Of a DNA stretch of 64,000 nucleotides, positions 1 through 8,083 are shown piece after piece. The stretch spans positions 705,337 to 769,336 of the forward strand of contig JAHBUX010000001.1 in the NCBI GenBank assembly GCA_019637855.1, written 5' to 3'. The notes under the pieces are model-generated. The model did not search any database and was not told the origin of the DNA. It saw only the letters and a program-made list of their open reading frames with translations. The position numbers were made by a program, and so were the translations under genes. Within the stretch, counting starts at the first letter, position 1; each line of letters starts with the position of its first letter. This DNA is from Bdellovibrionales bacterium. Its GTDB lineage: Bacteria > Bdellovibrionota > Bdellovibrionia > Bdellovibrionales > UBA1609.

Positions 1-52
1 GTCGGTATCGGAACGACAGTAAATTTTCCCTCGCCCCTAAAGTTTTCGGACG

Positions 53-631
53 TTAGTCCGGGAGAGCGGCATAGACGGCGTAGTGGGTGGAACCGCTATC
101 ATAGAGCCAGCCATAGCCGGGGACGCTGGCGGTGAAGCGGTAGACCCCCGGGCCGTCTGGCTGCCAAGTCAGAATGCTCACTGCCGAGAGGACCTGAGGT
201 TGGCTGCCGTCAGGAATGGATTTATAGGCGGCTTCTTTCGCCGCCCAAAGATAGGCGACCTGGGGGGCAGCCGCGATCTCACTGGCAGTGCACATTCTTT
301 CAATCACGCCCTGAGTGATGCGAGCGGCGGTTTCAATATCTAAACCTACCGAAACAGGATGTCTGTCGCCGATCGCATGTGGGGCGTCTGCCAAAGCAAC
401 CCAGCCGCCCTCGCTTGTGGCGTGTGAAATACTGATCGACCAACCATTCACCCTGGGCCGTTTGTGCAGATTGAGCAACGTTTCGCGATCTTCGGAGGCG
501 GGTTCTAGCGCTTCAACCAGCGACTGGCGTATCAGCAGGCGAGATTGCGGACCATGGGCGCCCCATGCCGCTTCGCTCTTGTATTTGAGGCCGGGAATTT
601 TCTCGGCTATTCGGCGAAGGCCTGAGGCCAT
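53..631 (-). CDS. 4'-phosphopantetheinyl transferase superfamily protein
   Basis: This 192-residue protein probably moves the phosphopantetheine arm of CoA onto a conserved serine of acyl or peptidyl carrier proteins. The family's two core motifs are visible: G-L-D-I-E (about residues 96-100, metal-binding Asp) and W-A-A-K-E-A-A-Y-K (about 128-136). A basic N-terminal part precedes an S-I-S-H-A stretch, as in the Sfp/EntD branch; AcpS proteins are shorter. The start lies inside the end of nadA (25-base overlap), so it is probably the last gene of the dnaX-recR-mglA-nadA run. The carrier protein it serves cannot be told from sequence; no PKS or NRPS gene lies in the window. The stop codon sits in the loop of a 5-bp hairpin (47-60), without a T-run. 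Confidence 0.82.
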   Translation of the reverse strand: MASGLRRIAEKIPGLKYKSEAAWGAHGPQSRLLIRQSLVEALEPASEDRETLLNLHKRPRVNGWSISISHATSEGGWVALADAPHAIGDRHPVSVGLDIETAARITQGVIERMCTASEIAAAPQVAYLWAAKEAAYKSIPDGSQPQVLSAVSILTWQPDGPGVYRFTASVPGYGWLYDSGSTHYAVYAALPD

Positions 632-1575
632 GTCACCTGCTCTCCGCGCGTGATCGCCAGCATACGGGTCAGGCTAGCACGCGCTTTTTCGATCAAGGCT
701 GGGGCGAGCTCCACTTGCGGCTGCATATCCTGTAGCGCCTGCGCAACTTTCTCCAGCGTGTTCAATTTCATGTAAGGACACTCGTTACAGGCGCACGCGC
801 CTTGGGCCGGTGCTTGCAACAAGAGGGCATCGGGACGGGCTTTTTGCATTTGGTGAAAAATGCCATGCTCGGTGGCCACGATAAACTCGTTCACTTCACG
901 GTTGTTAGCCACCTCGTCGAGTAGTCGTTTGGTGGAGCCGATCACATCGGCATATTGCAAGACAGTTTCGTCGCACTCGGGGTGCGCCAGTACCAAGGCT
1001 TTCGGATGTTGCGATTTCAGTTCAAACAGGCGGCGCGCGGAAAACAGGATATGCACTTCGCAAGCGCCTGGCCACAGAATCATTTCGCGATCGAGTTTCT
1101 TGCTCAGGTAACGGCCGAGATTGCGATCGGGGCCAAATAAAATGCGGCGGTTTTTGGGGATCGCACCAATGATTTTTTCCGAGTTGCTCGAAGTTACGCA
1201 CACGTCGGTGATGCTCTTCACTTCGGCGCTGCTGTTGACGTAGGTCACGCAAATCGCATCGGGATACTGCCGTCGCCAGGCTAGATACTTTTCATAAGGT
1301 GAATGTTGAACCAGCGAGCAACCGGCATCCAAGTCGGGCAGCAAAACAGCTTTGTCGGGAGAGAGAATCTTTACGCTCTCGCCCATGAACACCACACCCG
1401 CCATCAGGATCACTGGGTTTGTGGCTTGCTCTCCCCATTGCGCGAGCGCCAGGCTGTCTCCGACGTGATCGGCGATGTCCTGGATCGGACCATCCTCGTA
1501 GTAATGCGCCAGAATCAAAGCGTTACGCTCTTTCTTCAGACGGCGAATACGATCTTTCACGTCTTCCATGCCCAT
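607..1575 (-). CDS. nadA: Quinolinate synthase
   Basis: NadA condenses iminoaspartate with dihydroxyacetone phosphate to quinolinate in de novo NAD synthesis, using a [4Fe-4S] cluster in the cytoplasm. The 322-residue length is usual for the family. The N-terminal A-H-Y-Y-E stretch (about 23-27) is characteristic. Cluster cysteines are placed as expected: C86 (D-A-G-C-S), C172 (P-G-A-C-E) and a C-A-C-N-E-C-P motif at 261-266. Two in-frame ATGs (1575 and 1569) compete for the start and neither has a strong Shine-Dalgarno sequence. nadB and nadC are not in the window, so the gene is separated from its pathway partners; it follows mglA by 35 bases and probably shares its transcript. Confidence 0.96.
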   Translation of the reverse strand: MGMEDVKDRIRRLKKERNALILAHYYEDGPIQDIADHVGDSLALAQWGEQATNPVILMAGVVFMGESVKILSPDKAVLLPDLDAGCSLVQHSPYEKYLAWRRQYPDAICVTYVNSSAEVKSITDVCVTSSNSEKIIGAIPKNRRILFGPDRNLGRYLSKKLDREMILWPGACEVHILFSARRLFELKSQHPKALVLAHPECDETVLQYADVIGSTKRLLDEVANNREVNEFIVATEHGIFHQMQKARPDALLLQAPAQGACACNECPYMKLNTLEKVAQALQDMQPQVELAPALIEKARASLTRMLAITRGEQVTWPQAFAE

Positions 1576-1610
1576 CCGTATAGCACATTTCAGGTTTTAA
1601 AAGGAATACG

Positions 1611-2201
1611 TTAGAGATCGCCGCCCTTAAGGACGTTGATAATAGCTTTGGAGACTGTACGCAGCGATTCGAATACACCTTTGCCCTCTGAAGCGGTGCT
1701 TTCAAAGTCGACCGAGTTGTATTTATTCAAAGCGGCGCGCATTTCGGCAAGGGGAACGGCGTTGGGTAAATCACGCTTGTTATATTGAATGACCAGCGGG
1801 ATATCTTTGATGTCGTAGCCCTGCTGTTCCAGGTTTTTCTTTAGGTTTTCCATGGATTGAATATTCTCTTCCATGCGTTCGGCTTGCGAATCGGCGACGA
1901 ACACCACGCCATCCAAGCCCTTAAGGATCAGCTTGCGGGAGGGCTCGTAAACCACCTGACCAGGGACCGTGTACAAATGAAAGCGGGTCTTAAAGCCACG
2001 GATTTCACCCACGTTTAAGGGTAAGAAATCGAAGAACAAAGTGCGTTCCACATCGCCGGGCATGCTGAACAGATCGGATTTTTCCGGGCCGGCCGTCTTT
2101 TGATAGACCCATTGCAGATTGGTGGTTTTGCCGCCCAAAGAAGGTCCGTAGTAGACGATCTTGCAGTGGATCTCTTTGGCGTTGTAGTTAATGAACGACA
2201 T
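1611..2201 (-). CDS. mglA: MglA-type small Ras-like GTPase
   Basis: A 196-residue cytoplasmic GTPase of the MglA family, which sets cell polarity and gliding in Myxococcus and prey invasion in Bdellovibrio (established for those organisms). Visible motifs: P-loop G-P-S-L-G-G-K-T-T (19-27), the MglA-typical T-V-P-G-Q (78-82) where Ras has D-x-x-G, the stretch K-L-I-L-K-G-L-D-G-V-V-F-V-A-D-S (about 90-105), and N-K-R-D (141-144) for guanine recognition. No mglB gene for a Roadblock-type GTPase-activating partner lies beside it; the neighbours are recR (10 bases upstream) and nadA. Placement in a replication/repair operon suggests constitutive expression. The T-V-P-G-Q motif separates it from Arf/Rab-like bacterial GTPases. 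Confidence 0.93.
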   Translation of the reverse strand: MSFINYNAKEIHCKIVYYGPSLGGKTTNLQWVYQKTAGPEKSDLFSMPGDVERTLFFDFLPLNVGEIRGFKTRFHLYTVPGQVVYEPSRKLILKGLDGVVFVADSQAERMEENIQSMENLKKNLEQQGYDIKDIPLVIQYNKRDLPNAVPLAEMRAALNKYNSVDFESTASEGKGVFESLRTVSKAIINVLKGGDL

Positions 2202-2211
2202 TTCTTTAACC

Positions 2212-2829
2212 CTAAACCTGAACGCGGTTTTCGATCGCGCGTCCCAGTGTCCGATAATCTATGTAGTCTATGTCCCCACCAATGGGCACCCCGTGAGCGA
2301 TACGGGATGTCTTGATATTCATGTCTTTTAGGATTTTTGCCAAGTAAAGAACGGTGGTGTCGCCCTCCAAATCGGCATCGAGGGCTAAAATGACTTCAGT
2401 GACCCGAATTTCACCCTCAGGTCCAGGACTCAAGCGATCCAGAAGGGCTTGAATTTTCAGGTCTTGTGGGCTGATTCCGTCTAATGGAGAGATCGCTCCG
2501 TGCAACACATGATAGCGCCCGCGAAACACGCCTGACGACTCGATGCGCTCAATATCGGCCGGATCCTCCACTACGCAGATCGAATCTTGGGCCCGCATCA
2601 TGTCTTTGCAAAAGTGGCAGACATCCTGCTCTTCAGTGAACGAAAAGCATTCGGGGCACTCGTGGATTTTCTCTTTAACACCCTTTAGGGCTTCGCGTAG
2701 GGCCTGCACGAAATCATCAGGTGAGCGCAGGATATGATAGGCCAGCCGCGCCGCCGTCTTGGGGCCGACTCCGGGGAGTCGGCTAAGTTCGTGCACCAAC
2801 TGATTAAGAGACGGAATCTTTTGTAACAT
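2212..2829 (-). CDS. recR: Recombination mediator protein RecR
   Basis: RecR works with RecO (and RecF) to load RecA on SSB-coated single-stranded gaps. The 205-residue size is typical. In order: an N-terminal helix-hairpin-helix with L-P-G-V-G-P-K-T-A (about 18-26), a four-cysteine zinc finger C-P-E-C ... C-H-F-C (about 58-74), and a Toprim domain with V-V-E-D-P-A-D and L-A-L-D-A-D-L-E-G-D. The C-terminal part ends in the usual G-G-D-I-D-Y-I-D-Y region. It sits 12 bases after ybaB, which follows dnaX; dnaX-ybaB-recR is a widely conserved block in bacteria. Confidence 0.97.
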   Translation of the reverse strand: MLQKIPSLNQLVHELSRLPGVGPKTAARLAYHILRSPDDFVQALREALKGVKEKIHECPECFSFTEEQDVCHFCKDMMRAQDSICVVEDPADIERIESSGVFRGRYHVLHGAISPLDGISPQDLKIQALLDRLSPGPEGEIRVTEVILALDADLEGDTTVLYLAKILKDMNIKTSRIAHGVPIGGDIDYIDYRTLGRAIENRVQV

Positions 2830-2841
2830 GACTGCCTGAGA

Positions 2842-3162
2842 TTAGAACATTCCCGGCATCGAAAATCCACCCGTGATCTTGGCCATTTCGGAATCGGACG
2901 TGGTTTTGACCACTCGGATGGCCTCATTCACCGCGGTGGCTACGAGGTCCTGCAGCATCTCTTTGTCGCTCATTACGTCGGCTTGAATATCCACGCTCTT
3001 GACCTTGTAGTCGCCCATCATCACGATCTTTACGGCGTTACCACCCGAGGTGGCTTCAAATTCACGTGCGGCCAATTCCTCTTGCGCCTTTTTCATGCGC
3101 GTTTGCATCTGGTTGGCCTGTCTCATGAGAGCTTGCATGCCCCCGCCGCCCATACCTTTCAT
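2842..3162 (-). CDS. ybaB: YbaB/EbfC-family nucleoid-associated protein
   Basis: A 106-residue DNA-binding protein of the YbaB/EbfC family, small homodimers that coat DNA. It has the family architecture: a glycine/methionine-rich N-terminus, a long amphipathic helix rich in Q, M and K (about 10-30), then V-K-I-V-M-M-G-D-Y-K-V and a C-terminal helical part ending in a G/M/P-rich tail (G-G-F-S-M-P-G-M-F). The start has a clear AAGGAG about 8 bases upstream. It lies between dnaX (11 bases) and recR (12 bases), the usual place for this gene. Its role in recombination or transcription is family knowledge, not readable here. Confidence 0.95.
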   Translation of the reverse strand: MKGMGGGGMQALMRQANQMQTRMKKAQEELAAREFEATSGGNAVKIVMMGDYKVKSVDIQADVMSDKEMLQDLVATAVNEAIRVVKTTSDSEMAKITGGFSMPGMF

Positions 3163-3173
3163 CGCTAAACTCC

Positions 3174-4883
3174 TTATTTTGCGCGATCCCCAAGGGGGAT
3201 TTCTTTTATGGATTTGATTTCGGTTTTAAAAACACTCTGGGTGGATTGCACAAGAGGGTGTGCTTCCACCGCCTTGCGAATCGCCGCCTTCTGGTCTTCT
3301 TCGGCCTTCTCGCTCAGCGCCTTGGGTGTGATCGTCGGCGTACCCCCACCGATGTCAGTTGTACCTGGTTCGCTCAGCTGCACCTCGAGTGCGTGGCCTG
3401 AGCCCCAGTAGCTGTTCATGTAGTTGACGACCTTTTTCTTAAAGTCGGGCTGGTTCATTTTGTCGAAGAGGAATTTATGTTTGCCCGAAATGCCAAGGGT
3501 CACGTTCTTGCCGTCCATGCGCAGGATAAAGCAGTTTTCCAACTGAGCGCCAACCAGGCCGTTCACTTCTTTGACTTTCTCAACCAACTCTTTAAAGCGG
3601 ATTTCAACGGGAGAATTGGTGGAAATAGGTCGCGCAGGTGTCGGCGGCGGTGTCGCTGCTATCGTTGAGACCGTTGCTGCCGAAGTCACCGCTGTTGCCG
3701 GTGCAGGGCGACGTGCTTGTTGTACATTGTTAGATGGCGCGCTTGTGACCGCAACTGTCGGGCGCGCGACTGTCGGCTGGCCCTGCACAAAAGCGATGCG
3801 CGGAGCGGTTGTCATGCGCATCAGAACCATTTCTAAAACGAGTAGGGTATCCGAAGCTCGAGCTAAATCCTGCGCGCCTTTCAAAGCCATGTCGAACAAC
3901 AGGTGCAAATCCTCTGAAGTCAGAGTGGTGCACATGCGCATCAGCGTGTCTTTCTCTGAGTCGGGCAGATCGACAAGAGCCGTGTTCGAACTGAGTTTGA
4001 GCAAAAGAGTGTTGCGAATCTGCTCCATCAGATCGAGCAGCAAAAGCTTTGGGTCGCCACCACTCTGATGCAAGCCTTTGAGGCCTTCAATCACGCGCTG
4101 AATTTCACCGGCGCAGATAGCGGCCAAAAGATCATTCAACAAGCCGCGATCGGTGAGGCCCAGTGTGCTAACTACCAAATCGCGGCGCAAATTTCCGGCG
4201 GTGAAGTTGATCACCTGGTCAAGCAAGCTTTGGGCGTCACGCATCGAACCGTCACCTTGACGAGCGATGGTCCACAGAGCCTCAGCCTCGAATTGCACCT
4301 GATCACGTTCGCAGATCAGCTGCAGGTGCTGAGCGATCACACGCGTAGGAATACGGCGAAAATCAAAACGCTGACAGCGCGACAAAATTGTATTGGGAAT
4401 CTTATGCGCTTCAGTGGTCGCCATGACGAAATAGACATGGGCCGGCGGTTCTTCCAAAGTCTTCAACAAGGCATTGAAGGCGCTGGTCGACAGCATATGC
4501 ACTTCATCGATGATGTACATTTTGAATTTGCCCGAAGAAGGCAAGTAACCGACGGTGTCGCGCAATTCACGGATAGCATCCACGCCGTTATTGGAGGCGC
4601 CGTCGATCTCAACCACGTTGACCGAACGGCCGGCGGTGATCTCTTCACACTCGCTGCACTGATTGCACGGAACAAAGTCGACGGCGTTTGGACAGCGCAA
4701 AGCTTTGGCCAGAATGCGGGCAGTGGAGGTTTTTCCGGTGCCGCGCGGGCCGGTCAGCAATAGAGCGTGGTGCAAGCGATCGTTTTTCAGAGCGTTGAGC
4801 AGAGTGGTGCGCACATGGTCTTGGCCGACCAATCCGGTGAAATCCTGCGGTCTCCATCTGCGGGCGATCACTTCGTAGGACAT
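3174..4883 (-). CDS. dnaX: DNA polymerase III subunit gamma/tau
   Basis: DnaX is the AAA+ clamp-loader ATPase that opens the beta clamp. The 569-residue protein starts M-S-Y-E-V-I-A-R-R-W-R-P, the typical N-terminus. Walker A G-P-R-G-T-G-K-T (about 44-51), a four-cysteine zinc module between about 63 and 78, Walker B with D-E-V-H, and sensor region L-S-R-C-Q-R-F follow. After about residue 370 comes a low-complexity Pro/Ala/Thr/Val linker and a C-terminal tau domain. I chose the ATG at 4883 because GGAG lies 7 bases upstream; an in-frame ATG at 4931 would reach into the SRP RNA gene. I saw no A-run frameshift site, but this was not searched exhaustively. Confidence 0.96.
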   Translation of the reverse strand: MSYEVIARRWRPQDFTGLVGQDHVRTTLLNALKNDRLHHALLLTGPRGTGKTSTARILAKALRCPNAVDFVPCNQCSECEEITAGRSVNVVEIDGASNNGVDAIRELRDTVGYLPSSGKFKMYIIDEVHMLSTSAFNALLKTLEEPPAHVYFVMATTEAHKIPNTILSRCQRFDFRRIPTRVIAQHLQLICERDQVQFEAEALWTIARQGDGSMRDAQSLLDQVINFTAGNLRRDLVVSTLGLTDRGLLNDLLAAICAGEIQRVIEGLKGLHQSGGDPKLLLLDLMEQIRNTLLLKLSSNTALVDLPDSEKDTLMRMCTTLTSEDLHLLFDMALKGAQDLARASDTLLVLEMVLMRMTTAPRIAFVQGQPTVARPTVAVTSAPSNNVQQARRPAPATAVTSAATVSTIAATPPPTPARPISTNSPVEIRFKELVEKVKEVNGLVGAQLENCFILRMDGKNVTLGISGKHKFLFDKMNQPDFKKKVVNYMNSYWGSGHALEVQLSEPGTTDIGGGTPTITPKALSEKAEEDQKAAIRKAVEAHPLVQSTQSVFKTEIKSIKEIPLGDRAK

Positions 4884-4917
4884 GTAACTCCGTTTAACAA
4901 ACCCGAAGCCAAAAGCG

Positions 4918-5012
4918 GCCGGGCGATCCATATCACATAGAGTTCCTATTACCGTTGCTTCCTTCCGGACCTGGCGGGATTCATAGGAACCGCTATTGTA
5001 TGGGACCCGGCC
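4918..5012 (-). ncRNA. ffs: Signal recognition particle 4.5S RNA (small bacterial SRP RNA)
   Basis: On the minus strand this stretch carries the invariant SRP domain IV hairpin: CCAGGTCCGGAAGGAAGCA, with the GGAA tetraloop and the asymmetric loop that binds Ffh. Flanking bases pair (GGTTCCTAT with ATAGGAAC), and the ends pair through GCCGGG (complement of 5006-5011) with CCCGGC (complement of 4918-4923), giving one rod of about 95 nt. That is the short SRP RNA without an Alu domain. The 5' end is placed by the terminal helix and is approximate. It lies directly upstream of dnaX on the same strand, a neighbourhood also known from Bacillus subtilis. TATGTT just upstream could be its -10 box. 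Confidence 0.93.
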
Positions 5013-5060
5013 ATAACATAGATAGCAGCGATGGTTTTCGCGTGCTGGAGATGGGGAGTC

Positions 5061-5132
5061 AACCCCCCTGTGGACACAGGAGGGTTTAGGCTGGAATCCG
5101 CACCTGACGCGGGCTTTAACCGCAGCGGTTAA
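5061..5132. repeat. Two inverted repeats between srkA and the SRP RNA gene
   Basis: The 148 bases between ffs and srkA (both minus strand) hold two hairpins. One has 11-bp arms with a single mismatch (5061-5071 and 5076-5086). The other is a perfect 8-bp palindrome, TTAACCGC-A-GCGGTTAA (5116-5132). Neither is followed by a clear T-run on the minus strand, so calling them a terminator of srkA is tentative; they could also be protein-binding sites upstream of ffs. I see no gene here. Confidence 0.4.
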
Positions 5133-5160
5133 GCGCCGCGCTATGAATTATTGGACTTTC

Positions 5161-6177
5161 TCAATTGAGACGGTGAAGAACTTTTTCGAGTGCTTGCAGT
5201 TCCTCGAACCAATAGGCATCCGTACCAAAGTTAGGAAACAGAAGCGGAAACGAAGGGTCGTTCCACCGTCTTGCGATCCAGGCGGCATAGTGGACAATGC
5301 GTAAGCCGCGCAGAGGTTCCATCAGGTGGAGCTCGTTTTCGTCGAAATCCCTGAGTTCCGTATAGCCGGCGAGGAAGGCATCAATCTCTTCCCCCACGTC
5401 CTCTTCGTCGTGACGAAACAGCATCCATAGATCCTGAGCCAGAGGACCCATGCCGAAGTCGTCGAAGTCGATGAGAAAAAACTCTTTCGGCTTTCCCGGC
5501 TCATCGGTTTGCAAAACGTTGCCGCGATGACAGTCGCCGTGAATGCGTTGAAACCGTTTGGGCTCGAGCTCGTCGTCGAGGAATTCAAGAATGCCCTCGG
5601 CCGCATCGAGATAACGGTCACGCATATCGGGATTGATCAGGGGTTTGAGAATTTCTAGGGCTGGATAACCCATATGTTCCGGATCGATAACTGGACGTTC
5701 GTGAGTTTTCTTAGCGGCGCCCACATTGTGTAGGCGGGCTAGAACGCGGCCCAGACGAGTGAGATCGTCGCTGTTGAATTCTTGCGGCATGCGCGCGCGG
5801 GCTTTCGGAAAGAGCGCACACCACAACCCGCCGTGCAGAGACAAAGTGTCGCCGTTTTTCTGCCGGAGTGGGGCGATGGCGCTCACTCCGTTCGAAATCA
5901 GCTCCTGTAGAAAAGAATGCTCTTCACGAATGGCCGCTTCCGACCAGCGTCCGGGCCGGTAAAATTTAGCGATCACCTGATCGGATGCTGTCATAGCTTG
6001 TCCGGGTTGCGTTCCTCCGGGCTCTGTACGCAGTGAATACACGCGATTTTCGTAGGAGTTGAGTTGCAGATACTCCCCGGTCGTGCGCCAGCCGCAGGAC
6101 TCCACCGCATTCAGAACGAAGTCCGGCGTGAGTTGGTAAAACAAGTTTTGGCTGTTGCCGGTCGGCCCGCGTTCCAT
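5161..6177 (-). CDS. srkA: SrkA/RdoA-type stress response Ser/Thr kinase
   Basis: A 338-residue cytoplasmic protein kinase of the SrkA (YihE/RdoA) family, which has an aminoglycoside-phosphotransferase-like fold and protects against envelope and oxidative stress in E. coli. Visible: the N-terminal stretch Y-E-N-R-V-Y-S, the catalytic loop H-G-D-C-H-R-G-N-V, and the metal-binding I-D-F-D-D-F-G-M-G-P followed by Q-D-L-W-M-L. Length matches the family. The start has AAGGAG about 9 bases upstream. It is divergent from the YgjP-like gene, with only 21 bases between start codons, so each promoter must lie inside the other gene. In E. coli srkA is followed by dsbA; that is not the case here. Confidence 0.9.
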   Translation of the reverse strand: MERGPTGNSQNLFYQLTPDFVLNAVESCGWRTTGEYLQLNSYENRVYSLRTEPGGTQPGQAMTASDQVIAKFYRPGRWSEAAIREEHSFLQELISNGVSAIAPLRQKNGDTLSLHGGLWCALFPKARARMPQEFNSDDLTRLGRVLARLHNVGAAKKTHERPVIDPEHMGYPALEILKPLINPDMRDRYLDAAEGILEFLDDELEPKRFQRIHGDCHRGNVLQTDEPGKPKEFFLIDFDDFGMGPLAQDLWMLFRHDEEDVGEEIDAFLAGYTELRDFDENELHLMEPLRGLRIVHYAAWIARRWNDPSFPLLFPNFGTDAYWFEELQALEKVLHRLN

Positions 6178-6198
6178 TTACATTCTCCTTCAAGCATC

Positions 6199-6924
6199 AT
6201 GCGCGAAGTCACTCAGTTTGCCAATTACCACCTGGAGATCTGGCGCCGCCCGCGCCAACGCAATATGCACCTGACGGTTAGACCCGATGGGCGCGTGCGT
6301 GTCACGTGCAACAAGCGTTGCGCGAAGCGCGAGATACTGGCGTTCGTCGAAGACAGCCGACTTTTCATTGAAAAGCGCACCTTGGAACTCGAGGCCATGC
6401 GTAAACGCTTTCCTCCCAAGCAGATGTTGAGCGGTGAGACATTTCTGTTCTTCGGAAGGGCTTTGCCTTTGCAGGTAGTATGGACCTGGAGTGAGCGCTG
6501 CGCGGTCACGATCAACGACAGCGGCTTGGAGATGACAGCGCCCTTGTCATCGACCCGCGAGGCCCGCGCCAAGGCCATGCGTTTGTTCTACAAGAAACAA
6601 GCGCGGCTGCATCTGGCAGAACGGGTGAAGCTGTTTTCGGAAAAAATGAATCTGTTTCCGAAACAGGTTTCTGTGCGCGGTCAGATCACGCGCTGGGGCA
6701 GCTGTTCGGCCCGCGGTGAGATCAGTTTGAATATGAAGCTGATGTGCGCGCCAGAAGCGGTGATCGACTATGTTGTCATTCATGAGCTGGCTCATATCCA
6801 GCACTTGAATCACTCTCCGCGCTTTTGGAACCTAGTGGGCCAGCACTTTCCTGGTTACGGCGAAGCCAAAGCCTGGCTGAAGAGCAACCAGGCGGAAATC
6901 GCGGTTCAGTTCGACCGTAGATAA
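6199..6924 (+). CDS. YgjP/SprT-like zinc metallopeptidase (DUF45, M48-like)
   Basis: A 241-residue predicted metal-dependent hydrolase of the YgjP family. The catalytic H-E-L-A-H motif (V-I-H-E-L-A-H-I) is followed by H-L-N-H-S-P-R-F-W, giving the third ligand. It is preceded by W-G-S-C-S-A-R-G-E-I-S-L-N, the conserved strand before the helix. The start at 6199 is chosen because the family's usual N-terminus follows and because it does not overlap srkA; its ribosome site is weak. No signal peptide or membrane segment is seen, so it is probably cytoplasmic. The substrate of these proteins is unknown. The gene ends 2 bases before the convergent panD stop. Confidence 0.85.
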   Translation: MREVTQFANYHLEIWRRPRQRNMHLTVRPDGRVRVTCNKRCAKREILAFVEDSRLFIEKRTLELEAMRKRFPPKQMLSGETFLFFGRALPLQVVWTWSERCAVTINDSGLEMTAPLSSTREARAKAMRLFYKKQARLHLAERVKLFSEKMNLFPKQVSVRGQITRWGSCSARGEISLNMKLMCAPEAVIDYVVIHELAHIQHLNHSPRFWNLVGQHFPGYGEAKAWLKSNQAEIAVQFDRR

Positions 6925-6926
6925 TT

Positions 6927-7298
6927 TTACAGACGTCCTTCGTACTTGTTGTGGATTTTCTTGATGTCGTTCTTATCATCGACCATCACAAGCTGCGGTT
7001 TATGCGCGAAGGCTTCCTCTTGTTCCATATCGCAGTACGAAGCAATGATCACCAAATCGCCCTTGTGCACTCGCCGGGCGGCCGCACCATTCAGGCAGAT
7101 CTCTCCGGCTTTGCCGTGGATGACGTAGGTGGCGAAGCGCTCACCGTTGTTGCAGTTGTAGATCTCAACCCGTTCAAAAGGAATCAGCCGGGCCGCTTCA
7201 CATAGTACGGGATCAATCGAGACCGAGCCTTCGTAGTTAAGGTCGGCATCGGTGACTGTGGCACGATGGATTTTGGATTTAAGCATGTTGATACGCAT
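6927..7298 (-). CDS. panD: Aspartate 1-decarboxylase
   Basis: PanD makes beta-alanine from L-aspartate, the amine half of pantothenate. The protein is 123 residues, as usual. The N-terminus [12 protein letters not shown] is diagnostic, and the self-cleavage site is visible as E-G-S at 23-25: cutting between G24 and S25 gives the pyruvoyl group. [13 protein letters not shown] and G-A-A-A-R follow as in active enzymes. A second ATG four codons in (7286) is an alternative start. It is the last gene of the CoA-precursor operon, 14 bases after coaX. Confidence 0.97.
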   Translation of the reverse strand: MRINMLKSKIHRATVTDADLNYEGSVSIDPVLCEAARLIPFERVEIYNCNNGERFATYVIHGKAGEICLNGAAARRVHKGDLVIIASYCDMEQEEAFAHKPQLVMVDDKNDIKKIHNKYEGRL

Positions 7299-7312
7299 TT
7301 TGTTTAAGCTCC

Positions 7313-8083
7313 TTATGTGTTCATCATCAAAGCCTGGTGCAGTCCTGTGAGCACCAGGTCGGGGTTTTCTTCATCGAAAATTCCAGCACTGTTAAACAAC
7401 GAGGCGATCCCACCGGTTCCGATTACTTTCGGCATCTCACCGCCGAAGGCCTCTTTGGCAATCCGACTGCCGATCTCTTTCACTTGTCCTATCGTTCCGA
7501 AATATAAACCGGATTGAATGCTCTCCACCGTTGTTTTGGCCAGGCAATCCGTATGCGGCAGAATTTCCACGGCCGGCAAACGCGAAGTGCGTGACTCAAG
7601 GGCCTCCATCGAAATCCTGAGGCCTGCGGTGATCACGCCGCCCAGATAGTCTTTCTCTTTGGTGACGGCGCAATAGGTGGTGGCGGTGCCGAAGTCGATG
7701 ATCAGCAGATTCTGATTGGGATAGAGATGTGTGCCCGCAATCGCGTTGGCGATGCGATCGGCGCCCACTTCGAGCGGATTTTTGTAGCGTACGCGCAATC
7801 CGGTTTTCACTCCGGCCTGTAGCACAAACGGATTCAGCTGGAAGTACTTCAAGCAGGCATTTTTCACCGAGTGCAAAACTTCGGGTACAACTGTGCATAG
7901 GGCGATTTTCTTCACGCTGCGCGGATCGATGTCGTTTTCGCGTAAAACTGAGCGCAGAAAAACACCGATCTCGTCGCTCGATGCACCAGTGCGGCTGTTA
8001 CGACGAAAACGCAGACGAATCTGCCCGTCATCGAACACGCCGCCGAAGATTTGTGTGTTCCCCACGTCAAGACATAAGATCAT
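7313..8083 (-). CDS. coaX: Type III pantothenate kinase
   Basis: CoaX phosphorylates pantothenate, the first step from pantothenate to CoA. This type is not feedback-inhibited by CoA and needs a monovalent cation. The 256-residue protein shows the acetate/sugar-kinase fold motifs: L-D-V-G-N-T (phosphate 1, residues 5-10), G-A-D-R-I (about 108), D-F-G-T-A-T-T (about 130), and G-T-G-G near the end. Its start overlaps the end of coaBC by 17 bases, so translation is likely coupled. No birA lies beside it, although coaX often follows birA in other genomes. Confidence 0.96.
   Translation of the reverse strand: MILCLDVGNTQIFGGVFDDGQIRLRFRRNSRTGASSDEIGVFLRSVLRENDIDPRSVKKIALCTVVPEVLHSVKNACLKYFQLNPFVLQAGVKTGLRVRYKNPLEVGADRIANAIAGTHLYPNQNLLIIDFGTATTYCAVTKEKDYLGGVITAGLRISMEALESRTSRLPAVEILPHTDCLAKTTVESIQSGLYFGTIGQVKEIGSRIAKEAFGGEMPKVIGTGGIASLFNSAGIFDEENPDLVLTGLHQALMMNT

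Noticed and set aside
47-60. Hairpin over the stop codon of the phosphopantetheinyl transferase as a terminator
   Set aside because: Only a 5-bp stem and followed by A-rich, not T-rich, sequence on the minus strand.
4068-4763. Open frame of about 231 codons on the plus strand
   Set aside because: It is antisense to dnaX, has no recognisable motif and no ribosome site.
4884-4931. Longer N-terminus for dnaX
   Set aside because: It would overlap the SRP RNA gene and lacks a ribosome site; the ATG at 4883 has GGAG and the family N-terminus.
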